Shown: positions 1 to 9,505 of the stretch, piece after piece
Layout of the letters: each line of letters starts with the position of its first letter
Position numbering within the stretch: the first letter of the stretch is position 1
Notes under the pieces: generated by a model
The model's database searches: none
What the model was told of the DNA's origin: nothing
Seen by the model: only the letters and a program-made list of their open reading frames with translations
Origin: Psychrobacter sp. APC 3426
GTDB taxonomy: Bacteria > Pseudomonadota > Gammaproteobacteria > Pseudomonadales > Moraxellaceae
Direction of reading: 5' to 3'
Length of the DNA: 64,000 bases
NCBI RefSeq assembly: GCF_030408035.1
Contig: NZ_JASDCF010000002.1
Location: forward strand, 124,001 to 188,000
Translations under genes and position numbers: made by a program

Positions 1-99
1 TTTTAAGTAAGTACGAACCATAGAGCGTTGTGACGCAGAGTTCTGACGACGTTTGGTGTTTTGACGGGCGCGTTTACGAGCTTGTGCAGTATTAGCCAC
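1..99 (-). CDS. rpsT: 30S ribosomal protein S20, 5' part only
   Basis: Small primary ribosomal protein that binds 16S rRNA in the 30S subunit. Reading the minus strand from 99 gives 33 residues beginning (V/M)ANTAQARKRARQN, the typical S20 amino end, very rich in Arg and Lys; the rest lies outside the window. The start codon is GTG (97-99), preceded by an AAGGAGA ribosome site at 105-111, so the start is well placed. Use of a non-ATG start is known for rpsT in other gammaproteobacteria. Confidence 0.93.
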   Translation of the reverse strand, partial: MANTAQARKRARQNTKRRQNSASQRSMVRTYLK

Positions 100-685
100 G
101 CGTATCTCCTTGATAAAGACAGATAAAAATATGAATGTTGATTGCAATAATAATGGGTTTAACAATCATCGGTGACGAGCAGCCGTCTCGTCAAACATGA
201 TGTCGATGTCTGATATTAGAGTACCCATCTGTTATTAAAGGCACCTAAATTAGTAATAGATCATCGCAAGCGTCAGAACTGTTTGGAATAATTAAACAGC
301 GTTGACGTGTAAAGCCGGTTATCTTAGCAAATTATTGCGCTTAGGACAATATATTTGATGATTAATGCTCAAAGAAGTTATGATATTTCATCAATTTCTG
401 GTGTATTAATGTATTTTATCCAAAGTTGGTCCCTAATTTAAGAATGACTGATAAAATCTCTTACAATAAATTAGGTATAATCACCTCAGTGATTCGCTGT
501 TTTAGGTATGATACACAAGTGATTGCCTTTAAATCAAGAATCTAGCTTCATTGAGATAGCAGAAGAAAGACAGGTTTGATAAGAACAGTTTTAGCAGAGT
601 GGCTAAAGGTCGGCAAAAAATTCGGTAGAGACAGAGAGGATACTCTCTTAATATAAATTTCTAACATTATATAAATGGGTAGGAT
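100..685. other. Divergent intergenic region rpsT / oxidoreductase
   Basis: AT-rich 586-base region between two divergent genes. It must hold the rpsT promoter (minus) and that of the oxidoreductase (plus). A TATAAT hexamer is present at 476-481 but without a convincing -35 box. Apart from the small inverted repeat at 173-193 I see no RNA gene or coding signal. Confidence 0.5.
173..193. repeat. Inverted repeat in the rpsT leader
   Basis: TGACGAG (173-179) and CTCGTCA (187-193) form a perfect 7-bp inverted repeat with a 7-base spacer, 74 bases upstream of the rpsT start. It could fold as a hairpin in the rpsT leader RNA if the promoter is further upstream. Function is inferred from position only. 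Confidence 0.35.
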
Positions 686-1387
686 ATGCAGCGAAAAGCA
701 ATTGTGATTGGCGCGACAGGACTGGTCGGGCAACATCTTGTAAAGCAGCTTAGTGAGCTTTATGACACGTTGATTGTGGTTGCAAGGCGTCCACCACGTT
801 ATATCAATGCCAGCATGCGTTTTTATCAGATCAATGATTTTGATAATCTGACGGAGGTTTTTGCCAGCGTCGGTGCTGACAGTAAGACAGATGCTTTTAG
901 CTGTCTTGGTACGACTAAGAAACAAGCGGGTAGTGATGAAGCATTTCACAAGGTTGATCATGACTACAATGTCAATTTTGCCACCTTATGCCGTGACAAA
1001 GGCGTTGAAAACTTCTTTTTGCTGTCATCGATGAATGCAGATATTGACAGCCGGTTTTTATACAATCGCGTAAAAGCTGAAACTGAGCAGTCTATTATGG
1101 CGCTAGATTTTCCACAGTTGGTTATTTTCCGGCCCTCATTGTTACTTGGTAAGCATAAGGGCCGTCCGCTTGAAAGCTTTGGCCAAAAGGCCTTTAAACT
1201 TATCTCGCCTTTAGTCTCGGAGTCATTATCGCTACACCCCATATCTGCCAAGCGTGTTGCCAGTGCAATGGCCATGAGCGCACATGATATCTATGAGCGC
1301 AGTAAATACCGCAATGAGCCTGCAATTAAAACCACTGATATTATCGAAAACAAACAGATGCTAGCGATGACCAAAGTTAAGAAATAG
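686..1387 (+). CDS. NAD(P)-binding Rossmann-fold oxidoreductase
   Basis: Cytosolic 233-residue protein of the atypical short-chain dehydrogenase / NAD-dependent epimerase type (NmrA/HTATIP2-like). The dinucleotide-binding GxxGxxG motif is at residues 9-15 (GATGLVG) after the first beta strand, and a YxxxK pair (Tyr126, Lys130, in LYNRVK) matches the catalytic motif of the superfamily. Length fits a single Rossmann domain. It starts at ATG 686 with a weak GGGTAGGAT purine stretch upstream. It stands alone, 92 bases before rraA on the same strand. The substrate cannot be deduced. Confidence 0.75.
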   Translation: MQRKAIVIGATGLVGQHLVKQLSELYDTLIVVARRPPRYINASMRFYQINDFDNLTEVFASVGADSKTDAFSCLGTTKKQAGSDEAFHKVDHDYNVNFATLCRDKGVENFFLLSSMNADIDSRFLYNRVKAETEQSIMALDFPQLVIFRPSLLLGKHKGRPLESFGQKAFKLISPLVSESLSLHPISAKRVASAMAMSAHDIYERSKYRNEPAIKTTDIIENKQMLAMTKVKK

Positions 1388-1479
1388 CCTAGGTGTAAAG
1401 TTGTAGCTCGCCCACTATAAACAAATTAAACCATATCGAAACATAAATAATCCAACCATACTTAACAAGGAGCGTAATC

Positions 1480-2016
1480 ATGTCAGAGATACCAAACACA
1501 ATGAATAAAGAAAACTTTGTGACTTGCGATTTATTGGATGCCAACCCAGAGTCACAGGTGTGCTTGCCTAATATCGAAGGTAAGTCCTTTTATAGCTTTG
1601 GTGGTAAAGACAGGTTTTGCGGTGAAATCGTAACGGTCAAATGTTTTGAGGATAATAGCCGCGTAAAATCGTTATTAAATAGTGATGGCAAAGATAAAGA
1701 CGGTAATGGCAAGGTATTAGTCGTCGATGGTGGTGGTTCTATGCGTTGCGCGCTGCTAGGCGATATGATTGCGCAGTCGGCGATTGATAATGGCTGGGCA
1801 GGGGTTGTGGTGTACGGCTGTGTGCGCGATGTTGATGATATGGCAGCAATGGATATCGGGGTCATGGCGCTCGGTTGTATCCCGCGTAAATCAACCCGCC
1901 GTGATGAAGGCCAAACTGACATCGAGATTAGCTTTGGCGATTTAACGCTAAATTCTGGTATGTTTGTCTACGCAGACAATAACGGCATTATCGCTAGCGA
2001 CAAGTCATTAATCTAA
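1480..2016 (+). CDS. rraA: RraA, regulator of ribonuclease E activity
   Basis: Trimeric RraA family protein that in E. coli binds RNase E and inhibits RNA decay; related proteins are class II aldolases. The 178-residue sequence has the family core: VVDGGGSMRCALLGDMIA around residues 83-100 and VYGCVRDVDDMAAMDIGV around 111-128, ending in an acidic YADNNGIIAS segment. It is slightly longer than the 161-residue E. coli protein because of extra N-terminal residues; the AAGGAG ribosome site just upstream supports ATG 1480 rather than the internal ATG at 1501. Followed by a terminator at 2059-2087. Confidence 0.93.
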   Translation: MSEIPNTMNKENFVTCDLLDANPESQVCLPNIEGKSFYSFGGKDRFCGEIVTVKCFEDNSRVKSLLNSDGKDKDGNGKVLVVDGGGSMRCALLGDMIAQSAIDNGWAGVVVYGCVRDVDDMAAMDIGVMALGCIPRKSTRRDEGQTDIEISFGDLTLNSGMFVYADNNGIIASDKSLI

Positions 2017-2058
2017 AAACCGTTGAATACTTAAACATGTCTTAATGAATACAACTCG

Positions 2059-2087
2059 AAAACCTCAGCTTAACCGTTGAGGTTTTT
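2059..2087 (+). terminator. Rho-independent terminator after rraA
   Basis: AACCTCA (2061-2067) pairs with TGAGGTT (2078-2084), loop of ten bases, followed by a T run to 2087. Ends the rraA transcript. Confidence 0.8.
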
Positions 2088-2256
2088 GTGTTTGATAGTG
2101 CTGTCTTTATATTTGACACTTGATTCTCTCGAGTATTTTGACTTTTAGTTTTTATAACATAAATGCTAAGTGACAAACCGTTACGGCATAAATTTTGGTA
2201 ATTGCTGAAATATTCGTATAATAGCCTTCTGACTCTTAACGTTGACCCTATCCTTT

Positions 2257-5200
2257 ATGCCTATCACTGCTTTGACTGACGCCTTTGACCCGATTAATGA
2301 ACGCTTGTTTCCTATAAAGGCAACTGAACGTCGCTGGTTAGCGCCAGTTCATGGCGCTGTCAGTAGTTTGTGGCTGGCCAGCCTGGTGCAAACATCGCTA
2401 TGGAATGTTGCCGACCGTCTAAAGGTTGTGGTAACACGTGACCAAAATCAGCTCAATCAGATAGAGACAGAGTTGGCATTTTGCGGCGTCGATGCTTATG
2501 TATTCCCCGATTGGGAGACTTTGACCTATGATGAGCTGTCACCGCATCAAGATATCGTCAGCGAGCGTATCAATCTATTAACCGATATGCCAACGTCAGG
2601 TATATTGCTGATTTCGGTACAGGCACTCATGCACCGAGTCGCACCGCCAAGCTGGTTGATAGGTCAGCATTTTGATTTGAGTGTCGGTGATAGATTCGAC
2701 ATCAACACCCAACGTGGCTTATTGGCCAAGGCCGGTTATCGTGCGGTTGAGAACGTCTTTGAGCCGGGCGAATTTGCCGTACGCGGTAGTATTATTGATA
2801 TCTTTGCCATGGGTCAGCCGTTTCCGCTACGTCTAGATTTATTCGACGATGAAATTGAAACCATTCGCTTCTTTAATCCGCAGACCCAGCGCACATTGAC
2901 CGTTAATGACCTAAAAACCATGATGAGCGGCAACGATAGCAGCATGGGCAAAGAGTCGCTGTCGCTACTGCATAAACTGCCAGATATCTCAAAGCCTATT
3001 GAGCAATTTCAAATCTTACCCGCCAAAGAGTTTCCGCTTGATGAGGGGCGCGAGACCTTTCGCACTAACTTTGCTGCGATGTTTCCTAATACCAGTAGCC
3101 GTAAGTTTGAGTTGCATAAAGACGTCATGGCGGGTATCGCCAGTAGCGGACTTGAATACTATCAGCCACTATTTTTTGACTTAAAGGATTGGGAGGCTGA
3201 GAGTAGTTTATTTGCTTACCTACCAAGTGATGCACTGTTTATCACAGATGAGCTGATTAACGAAAAACAAGCAGATTATTGGTCACAAATTCAGCGCCGA
3301 TATGAAGAGCGCCGTCATGATATCGATAAACCTATCGTCGCGCCTGAGTTGTTGTATTTATTATCAAATACTTTAAACGAGCACCTCAATCATTATCCAC
3401 GCGTGATTCTCAGTGCCCGTAATGAACTGGCTACTATGACCGATGTCGCCGCGATTGATAGCAGTGATTCATTATTAAAAGATGCGTCATTGTTAGCAGA
3501 CAAATCATTGCTGCAAGTTGAAGGGCAGTCAGATTCACAGTCACAACTGTCGCTTGTTCCGAGTAAGCAACAAGGTTTGGTGACGTTAAGCGCACAAGAG
3601 CCACCTCAATTGGCCGTGAACCATCAAAAAGCTGAGCCTCTTACCGAGCTGTTAGAGTTTTTAGCGCTGCAAGAACAAACGGCAACCCCAGTATTAGTAG
3701 TAGCAGAAACGGCTGGTCGTCGTGAGATTCTCATTGAGCTATTTAAAGGTAAAATTGATATCAAAGCTTATGATAGCTTTGAAGCATTTTTAGCAGCAGA
3801 CAAATCAAAGAGCAATGGTAATAAGCTGCCGCAGGTTGGACTCACGGTTGCACCCATTGAGCGCGGGGTTTATGTTCCTGAACGTTTAGTGCTGATTAGT
3901 GAGACACAGTTATTTGGTCGGCAAGTACTACAAACGCGCCGTCGTCGTCAAAGCGGTGTGTCAGAAGAGTTTTTGGTTAAAAGTGTTACCGAGATAACCG
4001 AAGGTAGCCCAGTGGTGCATATCGAGCATGGTATCGGGCGTTACAATGGACTGATTACGCTAGATGTCGGCGATGGCGAACAAGAGTTTATTCATTTGAA
4101 ATATGCCGATGATGCCAGTATCTATGTACCGGTTGCCAATTTACAAATGATTAACCGTTATAGTGGCGGTGATCCTGCACTTGCGCCATTGCATAAAATT
4201 GGCAGCGGCAAATGGGATAAAGCCAAGCAAAAAGCGCTCGAGCAAATCCATGACGTGGCGGCTGAACTGCTTAATATGCAAGCACGGCGCGAAGCCAAAG
4301 TCGGTATTCATTTTAAAATAGATCCATCACAGTACGAGCTGTTTGCCAGTCAATTTGCTTTTGAAGAAACGCCCGATCAAGCCAATGCTATCCATGCGGT
4401 GATGGAAGACATGAGGCAAAACCAACCAATGGATCGCCTTATCTGCGGTGACGTAGGTTTTGGTAAGACTGAGGTGGCCATGCGCGCGGCGTTTATCGCG
4501 GTCAGCGCCGGTTATCAAGTGGCAGTATTGGTGCCGACAACCTTGCTAGCCGGCCAGCATGAAGACAATTTCCGCGACCGTTTTGCTGATTGGCCAGTGC
4601 GTATCGAAACACTATCGCGCTTCGGTGGCAAAAAACATCAAGAGACGGTATTGGCTGATTTAGCAGCTGGCAAGGTTGATATCGTTATCGGTACACATAA
4701 GCTATTACAGCCTGATGTGAGATTTTCTAATTTAGGTTTGATGATTGTCGATGAAGAGCATCGCTTTGGCGTGCGTCATAAAGAGCGTATCAAGGCGATT
4801 CAGACCGATGTGGATAGTATGTCAATGACTGCGACACCCATCCCTAGAACGCTCAATATGGCGCTCTCAGGTATGCGTGATATGTCTATTATTGCGACGC
4901 CACCTGCGCGCCGTTTGGCGATTAAGACCTTTGTCATGCAAAAAACTGATGCCTTAATGAAAGAGGCCATCTTGCGTGAGCTACTGCGCGGCGGACAAGT
5001 TTATCTATTGCATAATGATGTGGCGAGCATTGAACGCATGGCAGAAACCGTCCGTGAACTGGTGCCTGAAGCACGAGTAGGGGTCGCTCATGGACAAATG
5101 CAAGAGCGCCAACTTGAACAAGTGATGCAGCAGTTTTATCATAAAAAGTTCAACGTGCTAGTCTGTTCGACCATTATCGAAACCGGTATCGATGTACCCA

Positions 5201-6027
5201 ATGCCAATACCATTATCATTGAGCGCGCCGATAAGTTTGGCTTGGCGCAATTGCATCAGCTGCGCGGTCGTGTTGGCCGTAGTCATCACCAGGCTTATTG
5301 TTATCTGCTAGTGCCTTCTATCAAAGGGCTTAAAGGCGATGCTAAGCGCCGATTACATGCGATTGAACGCGCTAACACACTGGGCGCAGGCTTTATGCTG
5401 GCAAGTGAGGATTTAGAGATTCGTGGTGCCGGTGAGATACTTGGTAAGCAGCAAAGTGGTAATATGCAGGCGATTGGCTTTAGCCTATATATGGATATGC
5501 TGGAGAGAGCAACTAAGGCGATTAAAGCAGGTAAAGAGCCTGATTTAAGCACACCATTGTCGCTGACCAGCGAGATTAATCTGCATAGCTCGGCGTTGAT
5601 ACCAGAAGAGTATCTACACGATGTACATCAGCGTTTGTTATTTTATAAGCGCATCAGTAATGCTGATGACAAAGAAGCTCTGACCGATATTCGTACCGAA
5701 ATGATTGACCGTTTTGGCATATTACCTGAGCAAACCAAGCAGTTATTTGCCATCCACGGACTGCGTATACAAGCTGAGCCGCTAAAGATTAATAAGATTG
5801 ATGCCAACAGCAATAGCATGACGTTAGAATTTGCACCTGATACGCCAGTCGACGCCTTAGCAATTATTAAGTTGATTCAGAGCAATGGGCAGCGCTATCG
5901 TATGAATGGTGCCTCTGGCATTCGTTATCAGGATGCCGATAAACTGGCAACACCGCAGCAGCGCGTCAGCGCAATTCAAGAGCTATTACGCTATTTTAGT
6001 GAGCATATGGTGGCAGAGTCAGCTTAG
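2257..6027 (+). CDS. mfd: Transcription-repair coupling factor Mfd
   Basis: DNA translocase that removes RNA polymerase stalled at lesions and recruits UvrA. In order: UvrB-like N-terminal region (FPDWETLTYDELSPHQD), a linker, the CarD-like RNA polymerase interaction domain (HIEHGIGRYNGL, near residue 590), and the SF2 helicase motor with Walker A GDVGFGKTE near 731, DEEH box near 831 and motif VI QLRGRVGRS, then the C-terminal TRCF domain. About 1256 residues, some 100 more than E. coli Mfd; part of the excess is a Ser/Gln/Leu-rich linker at about residues 405-445. A TTG at 2242 is in frame, but ATG 2257 (MPITALTDAF) fits better. No clear ribosome site is seen. Confidence 0.96.
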   Translation: MPITALTDAFDPINERLFPIKATERRWLAPVHGAVSSLWLASLVQTSLWNVADRLKVVVTRDQNQLNQIETELAFCGVDAYVFPDWETLTYDELSPHQDIVSERINLLTDMPTSGILLISVQALMHRVAPPSWLIGQHFDLSVGDRFDINTQRGLLAKAGYRAVENVFEPGEFAVRGSIIDIFAMGQPFPLRLDLFDDEIETIRFFNPQTQRTLTVNDLKTMMSGNDSSMGKESLSLLHKLPDISKPIEQFQILPAKEFPLDEGRETFRTNFAAMFPNTSSRKFELHKDVMAGIASSGLEYYQPLFFDLKDWEAESSLFAYLPSDALFITDELINEKQADYWSQIQRRYEERRHDIDKPIVAPELLYLLSNTLNEHLNHYPRVILSARNELATMTDVAAIDSSDSLLKDASLLADKSLLQVEGQSDSQSQLSLVPSKQQGLVTLSAQEPPQLAVNHQKAEPLTELLEFLALQEQTATPVLVVAETAGRREILIELFKGKIDIKAYDSFEAFLAADKSKSNGNKLPQVGLTVAPIERGVYVPERLVLISETQLFGRQVLQTRRRRQSGVSEEFLVKSVTEITEGSPVVHIEHGIGRYNGLITLDVGDGEQEFIHLKYADDASIYVPVANLQMINRYSGGDPALAPLHKIGSGKWDKAKQKALEQIHDVAAELLNMQARREAKVGIHFKIDPSQYELFASQFAFEETPDQANAIHAVMEDMRQNQPMDRLICGDVGFGKTEVAMRAAFIAVSAGYQVAVLVPTTLLAGQHEDNFRDRFADWPVRIETLSRFGGKKHQETVLADLAAGKVDIVIGTHKLLQPDVRFSNLGLMIVDEEHRFGVRHKERIKAIQTDVDSMSMTATPIPRTLNMALSGMRDMSIIATPPARRLAIKTFVMQKTDALMKEAILRELLRGGQVYLLHNDVASIERMAETVRELVPEARVGVAHGQMQERQLEQVMQQFYHKKFNVLVCSTIIETGIDVPNANTIIIERADKFGLAQLHQLRGRVGRSHHQAYCYLLVPSIKGLKGDAKRRLHAIERANTLGAGFMLASEDLEIRGAGEILGKQQSGNMQAIGFSLYMDMLERATKAIKAGKEPDLSTPLSLTSEINLHSSALIPEEYLHDVHQRLLFYKRISNADDKEALTDIRTEMIDRFGILPEQTKQLFAIHGLRIQAEPLKINKIDANSNSMTLEFAPDTPVDALAIIKLIQSNGQRYRMNGASGIRYQDADKLATPQQRVSAIQELLRYFSEHMVAESA

Positions 6028-6114
6028 CTTCATTGATTTATATTTTTAAACTAATCACATTTGCTAAATGGTTTAAGTAAGGTGGAAGTTGCATCCTAAG
6101 ACAATCAGTGATGG

Positions 6115-6150
6115 CGCTATTTTATCGGTTAGATAACTGATAAAATAGCG
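6115..6150. repeat. 12-bp perfect inverted repeat after mfd
   Basis: CGCTATTTTATC (6115-6126) and GATAAAATAGCG (6139-6150) are perfect inverted copies around a 12-base spacer that itself contains GTTA/TAAC. No T run follows, so it is not a standard intrinsic terminator, although it could stop or stabilise the mfd message. Confidence 0.6.
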
Positions 6151-6282
6151 ACACCCTATATTTAGCCTACTATTTTTTATAGCACAATGTTTTTCAAGCG
6201 TATTGTTTTTTAGTTAATTAAATTCTACTTTTTTACATTCCTTTTCCTTTTATTTAAGCGTCATAACAAGAGAACCGTCATT

Positions 6283-6717
6283 ATGTTCCAACTTCATCAT
6301 AAACTTGCTGCTGATAGTTTTTTAGTGGGTGATTTCCCATTATCGACCTGTCGTTTAATCAATGATTGTCAGTTTCCTTGGTTGATATTGGTGCCGCGTG
6401 TATCAGGTATCAAAGAGTTGTATGAGCTATCTGAGGCAGACCAAGCGCAGTTTTTGCGTGAGTCGAGCTGGTTATCAAGCCAACTGGCCAAGACCTTCCA
6501 AGCCGATAAAATGAATGTGGCAGCACTCGGCAATCAAGTACCGCAGTTACATTTTCATCATATCGTCCGTTATCAAAACGACATGCAGTGGCCAAATCCA
6601 GTATGGGGCGTGCCAGCTGTGCCTTATACCAAAGAAGTATTAGCACAGATGCAGCAGACATTAATGATGGCACTACGTGGTCATCATCAAATGCCATTCG
6701 ATTGGCAAATGCAGTAA
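6283..6717 (+). CDS. HIT domain protein
   Basis: A 144-residue histidine triad protein, family of nucleotide hydrolases and transferases. The C-terminal half carries LHFHHIVRY (about residues 88-96), a HxHxH-like triad variant in which His residues flank a hydrophobic position, and the N-terminal part has the PWLILVPR strand typical of bacterial HIT proteins of this length. Starts at ATG 6283; no strong ribosome site. It is followed 120 bases later by the IS element. The substrate is unknown. Confidence 0.8.
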   Translation: MFQLHHKLAADSFLVGDFPLSTCRLINDCQFPWLILVPRVSGIKELYELSEADQAQFLRESSWLSSQLAKTFQADKMNVAALGNQVPQLHFHHIVRYQNDMQWPNPVWGVPAVPYTKEVLAQMQQTLMMALRGHHQMPFDWQMQ

Positions 6718-6847
6718 AACCTAAGTTAGCCATTTTTAGACATACCGCGATTGAATTGAGGACATGTCATAAATACCTTTATTTAAACAAAGTGTAAAGC
6801 CAGATTAATGATGGTTTAAGTGGTTTTAACATTTTCAGCGCAGAAAT

Positions 6848-6869
6848 CCCCTACTTCTACAGTAGTGGG
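6848..6869. repeat. Left-end hairpin of the IS element
   Basis: CCC-CTACT, loop TCTAC, AGTAG-T-GGG with a single bulged T on the 3' side. This matches the imperfect subterminal palindromes that TnpA recognises in IS200/IS605 elements, and it mirrors the right-end hairpin. Confidence 0.65.
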
Positions 6870-6951
6870 ATGAATGCGTTATTGATAACTACCCTTACTC
6901 CCTATGGTGTTATAATTAATAATTATAACGCCAATTAACAACAAGCTCCTT

Positions 6952-8099
6952 ATGACCAAGCAAATCCTAAAAGCCCATAAAGTCAGGCTGTACCCCAATG
7001 AAGAACAGCAAGTATTCTTTGCCAAATCATTCGGCTGCACACGCTTTATCTGGAATAGGATGCTTAGTGACAAGATTGAGCATTACAACGAGCATAAGAC
7101 CGAGCTTAAAAACACTCCTGCTCACTATAAAAAAGAATTTGAATGGCTTAAAGAAGTCGATAGTCTGGCACTGGCTAACGTACAGCAAAACCTAAGAGCC
7201 GCTTATAGTAAATTCTTCAAAGGTTTAGGCTTCCCTAAGTTCAAAAAAAAGGTCAGCGTGACAGCTACACTACCAATAATCAAAAGGGCACAGTAGCGAT
7301 AACAGCTAACAGCGTTAAACTGCCTAAGATTGGTCATATCAAAGCCAAGTTTCCAGCCAAGATAAATGGTTTGATTAAGAGCGCCACGGTCAGTAAAGAG
7401 CCTACAGGTAAGTATTTTGTCAGTTTACTGGTTGAGACTATTGTAGAGCCATTACCAAAAACCTACTCAAACATCGGCATTGATTTAGGATTGACAGACT
7501 TTATCGCCCTATCGGACGGTACAAAAGTTGCCAATCCTACCTTTTTATCGCAGCTGCAAGACAAGCTTGCGCGAGAACAGAAAATACTGGCCAAGCGTAG
7601 AGCCGTTGCTAAAGCGGATCAGCGCAAATTGTCAGAGAGCCGCAACTACCAAAAGCAAAAACTCAAAGTCGCCAAAGTCTACGAGCGTATCACGAATTGC
7701 CGAAAAGACTTTCTACACAAACTCTCATTCACTCTCATCAAAAACCACGATGTGATTGCGATTGAGGACTTAAACGTCAAAGGCATGGTTAAGAATAGGA
7801 AGTTATCTAAAGCCATATCAGACAGCTCATGGTCAACCTTCACCACCATGCTGAACTACAAGGCTGAATGGTACGGCAAAACGCTTGTCAAAGTAGACCG
7901 ATGGTATCCATCTTCTAAGACTTGCTCAGGCTGTGGTCACTTACTGACTAAGGCTGAGCTACCATTACAGGTGAGATCATGGAATTGTCCCAGTTGCTTG
8001 CAGTCCAACGATAGAGACATCAACGCCAGTATCAACATCCTAAACGAAGGATTGAAGTTGGCAACACTCAAAACCGTCGGTGCGACGGGGTTAGCTTAG
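6952..8099 (+). pseudogene. tnpB: TnpB RNA-guided endonuclease, frame change at an A8 run
   Basis: TnpB is the RNA-guided nuclease ancestral to Cas12. Two overlapping frames are needed: 6952-7251 (N-terminal HTH region, RLYPNEEQQ and CTRFIWNRML) and 7251-8099. The second part has RuvC Asp (IGIDLG, codon 7482), Glu (AIEDLNVKG, codon 7764) and Asp (NDRDINAS, codon 8016), plus a CxxC...CxxC zinc finger between them, so every catalytic residue is present. The change falls on A AAA AAG (7245-7251); one -1 slip there gives a continuous protein of about 382 residues, the normal TnpB size. It may be a decayed gene, a sequencing error in a homopolymer, or programmed frameshifting. Confidence 0.85.
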
Positions 8100-8189
8100 T
8101 CCATTTGCCTAACCGCTGATACAAAACATCGTATCAAGTATGGGTATTACCTAAGAAACCCCTACCTCTATAGGTGGTGGGTAGTTCAT
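8045..8189 (+). ncRNA. Probable omega RNA (TnpB guide scaffold)
   Basis: IS200/IS605 elements encode the TnpB guide RNA across the end of tnpB and the right end. Here that stretch has a small hairpin (GATAC/GTATC around 8119-8136) and the right-end hairpin (8159-8181). The guide would be read from the flank beginning near 8190. Start and end are approximate and inferred from the family, not seen as a promoter. Confidence 0.4.
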
Positions 8190-9217
8190 AGGGCTATCAA
8201 GTAGATGGTAAATTTACTAATGGCGCAGGTAATAAGGTCTTATGTATGCCAGCTCGTGGTTACTCGTTTGCTGCTGGCGGCGAGAATGGTCCATCGGACA
8301 TACCAGGTATGTATGAGGGCATGACACGTGAAAACTTCCGTATTAATGATGATATTAATAAAGTAGACCAATCCTTTTTAGGCAGCTTGACGCGTGGGGC
8401 TTTTGGTATTGTCTCTACCGTCAGTCAAGATGACTGTCAGGATGAAAAACAGGTGTTATTACCGACTGGCAGTTGGGGCTGGATTAACACTGAGCAACCT
8501 GTTCAGCTGATGCGTATCGGTAATATCGCCATCGTTGCTATTCCTGGTGAGCCAACGACTATGGTTGGACGACGGATGCGCGCTGTCGTGCTGGCGCAGC
8601 TAAAAGATTCAGGCGTAGATACCGTTATTATTAATGGTTTGGCGAATAACTATAGCGGCTATCTAAGCACGCGTGAAGAGTTCGCCACCCAGCATTATGA
8701 AGGAGCGTCTACTGAATACGGTCCTTATCAAACGGCTGCTTATATACAGGAGTATACGCAATTGGCTGAGGCGCTACGGGATGGCACACCGCCTGATCGC
8801 TCAGCTAAGTCGTTTAATGAGCGTCCAGGAGTCATATTCGATGACAAGCCTATCAGGCAGCAATGGGGGCAAACGCTTACTCAACTAAAATCAAACTACC
8901 AAAAAGGTGACGTCGCAACAGCTATATTCCGCAGTGCTCATCCTAAAAACAATCTACGCACCGAAGACAGTTTTTTAAAGGTGCAGCGTTTTGAGAATGG
9001 CCAGTGGGTGGATTATCTGAGTGATAGTGACTTTGATACCACCTATACTTGGCAGCGTGAAGGGGCAGCTTATAGTAAAGCTATTATCGAGTGGCGAATC
9101 AGCAACGACACGCCAGCGGGTACGTATCGATTGACTCATCAAGGCGATTGGAAAAGTGGCTGGACACGTAAAATAAAGCCGTATTCGGGCGCTTCTAATA
9201 GCTTTACGGTCCAGTAG
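8190..9217 (+). pseudogene. Neutral ceramidase, C-terminal half only
   Basis: Neutral/alkaline ceramidases hydrolyse ceramide to sphingosine and fatty acid and are normally secreted proteins of about 650 residues. The frame opens at 8192 directly after the IS right end and runs without a break to 9217. It shows the family segment PARGYSFAAGGENGPSD, the IAIVAIPGEPTTMVGRRMR strand-helix region, and NGLANNYSGYLSTREEF, then a C-terminal beta-rich domain. The N-terminal half with the signal peptide and active-site region is absent, and no matching fragment is visible left of the IS. The ATG at 8246 is internal to the domain, so I treat this as a remnant. Confidence 0.85.
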
Positions 9218-9265
9218 CGGTATATACTCTAAAAAAGTCTACATTTAACGAAATTCATAAATGAG

Positions 9266-9291
9266 CCAGATATCTAAATATCTGGTTTTTT
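9266..9291 (+). terminator. Terminator after the ceramidase remnant
   Basis: CCAGATAT (9266-9273) pairs with ATATCTGG (9278-9285), loop of four, then six T. Confidence 0.85.
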
Positions 9292-9505
9292 ACATTTTAT
9301 GCTTTCAACTTGATAAGGCGCTTACCTAAGCAAGCAATTACATGACGAATGGTAGCGTTTTAGTTACCGGCGACCTAGGTTTTAGGTTGATTAAAAAGTA
9401 TAATATATTGTTACATACTTTAATACTAAACTCATAATAACGATGAGTGGTGTATTTGTGCTCTTTGATTTTTGATAGTTTGTTTTATTTAAGCGACCGC
9501 CTCCT

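Larger units (their letters stand above)
6839..8189 (+). mobile_element. IS200/IS605-type element with tnpB only (IS1341-like)
   Basis: About 1.35 kb. It carries tnpB but no tnpA. Both ends have a subterminal hairpin of the same design, CCC-CT... stem with one bulged T before the closing GGG: left end 6848-6869, right end 8159-8181. There are no terminal inverted repeats and no target duplication, as expected for this family. TTCAG lies just outside the left end (6834-6838) and TTCAT at the right end (8185-8189), which would suit a conserved cleavage pentanucleotide; the exact boundaries are inferred. The right flank is the coding sequence of a ceramidase. Confidence 0.8.

Noticed and set aside
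8246..9217. Complete ceramidase gene from ATG 8246
   Set aside because: The frame continues upstream to the IS boundary with ceramidase-like residues and the N-terminal half is missing, so the ATG is internal to a truncated gene.
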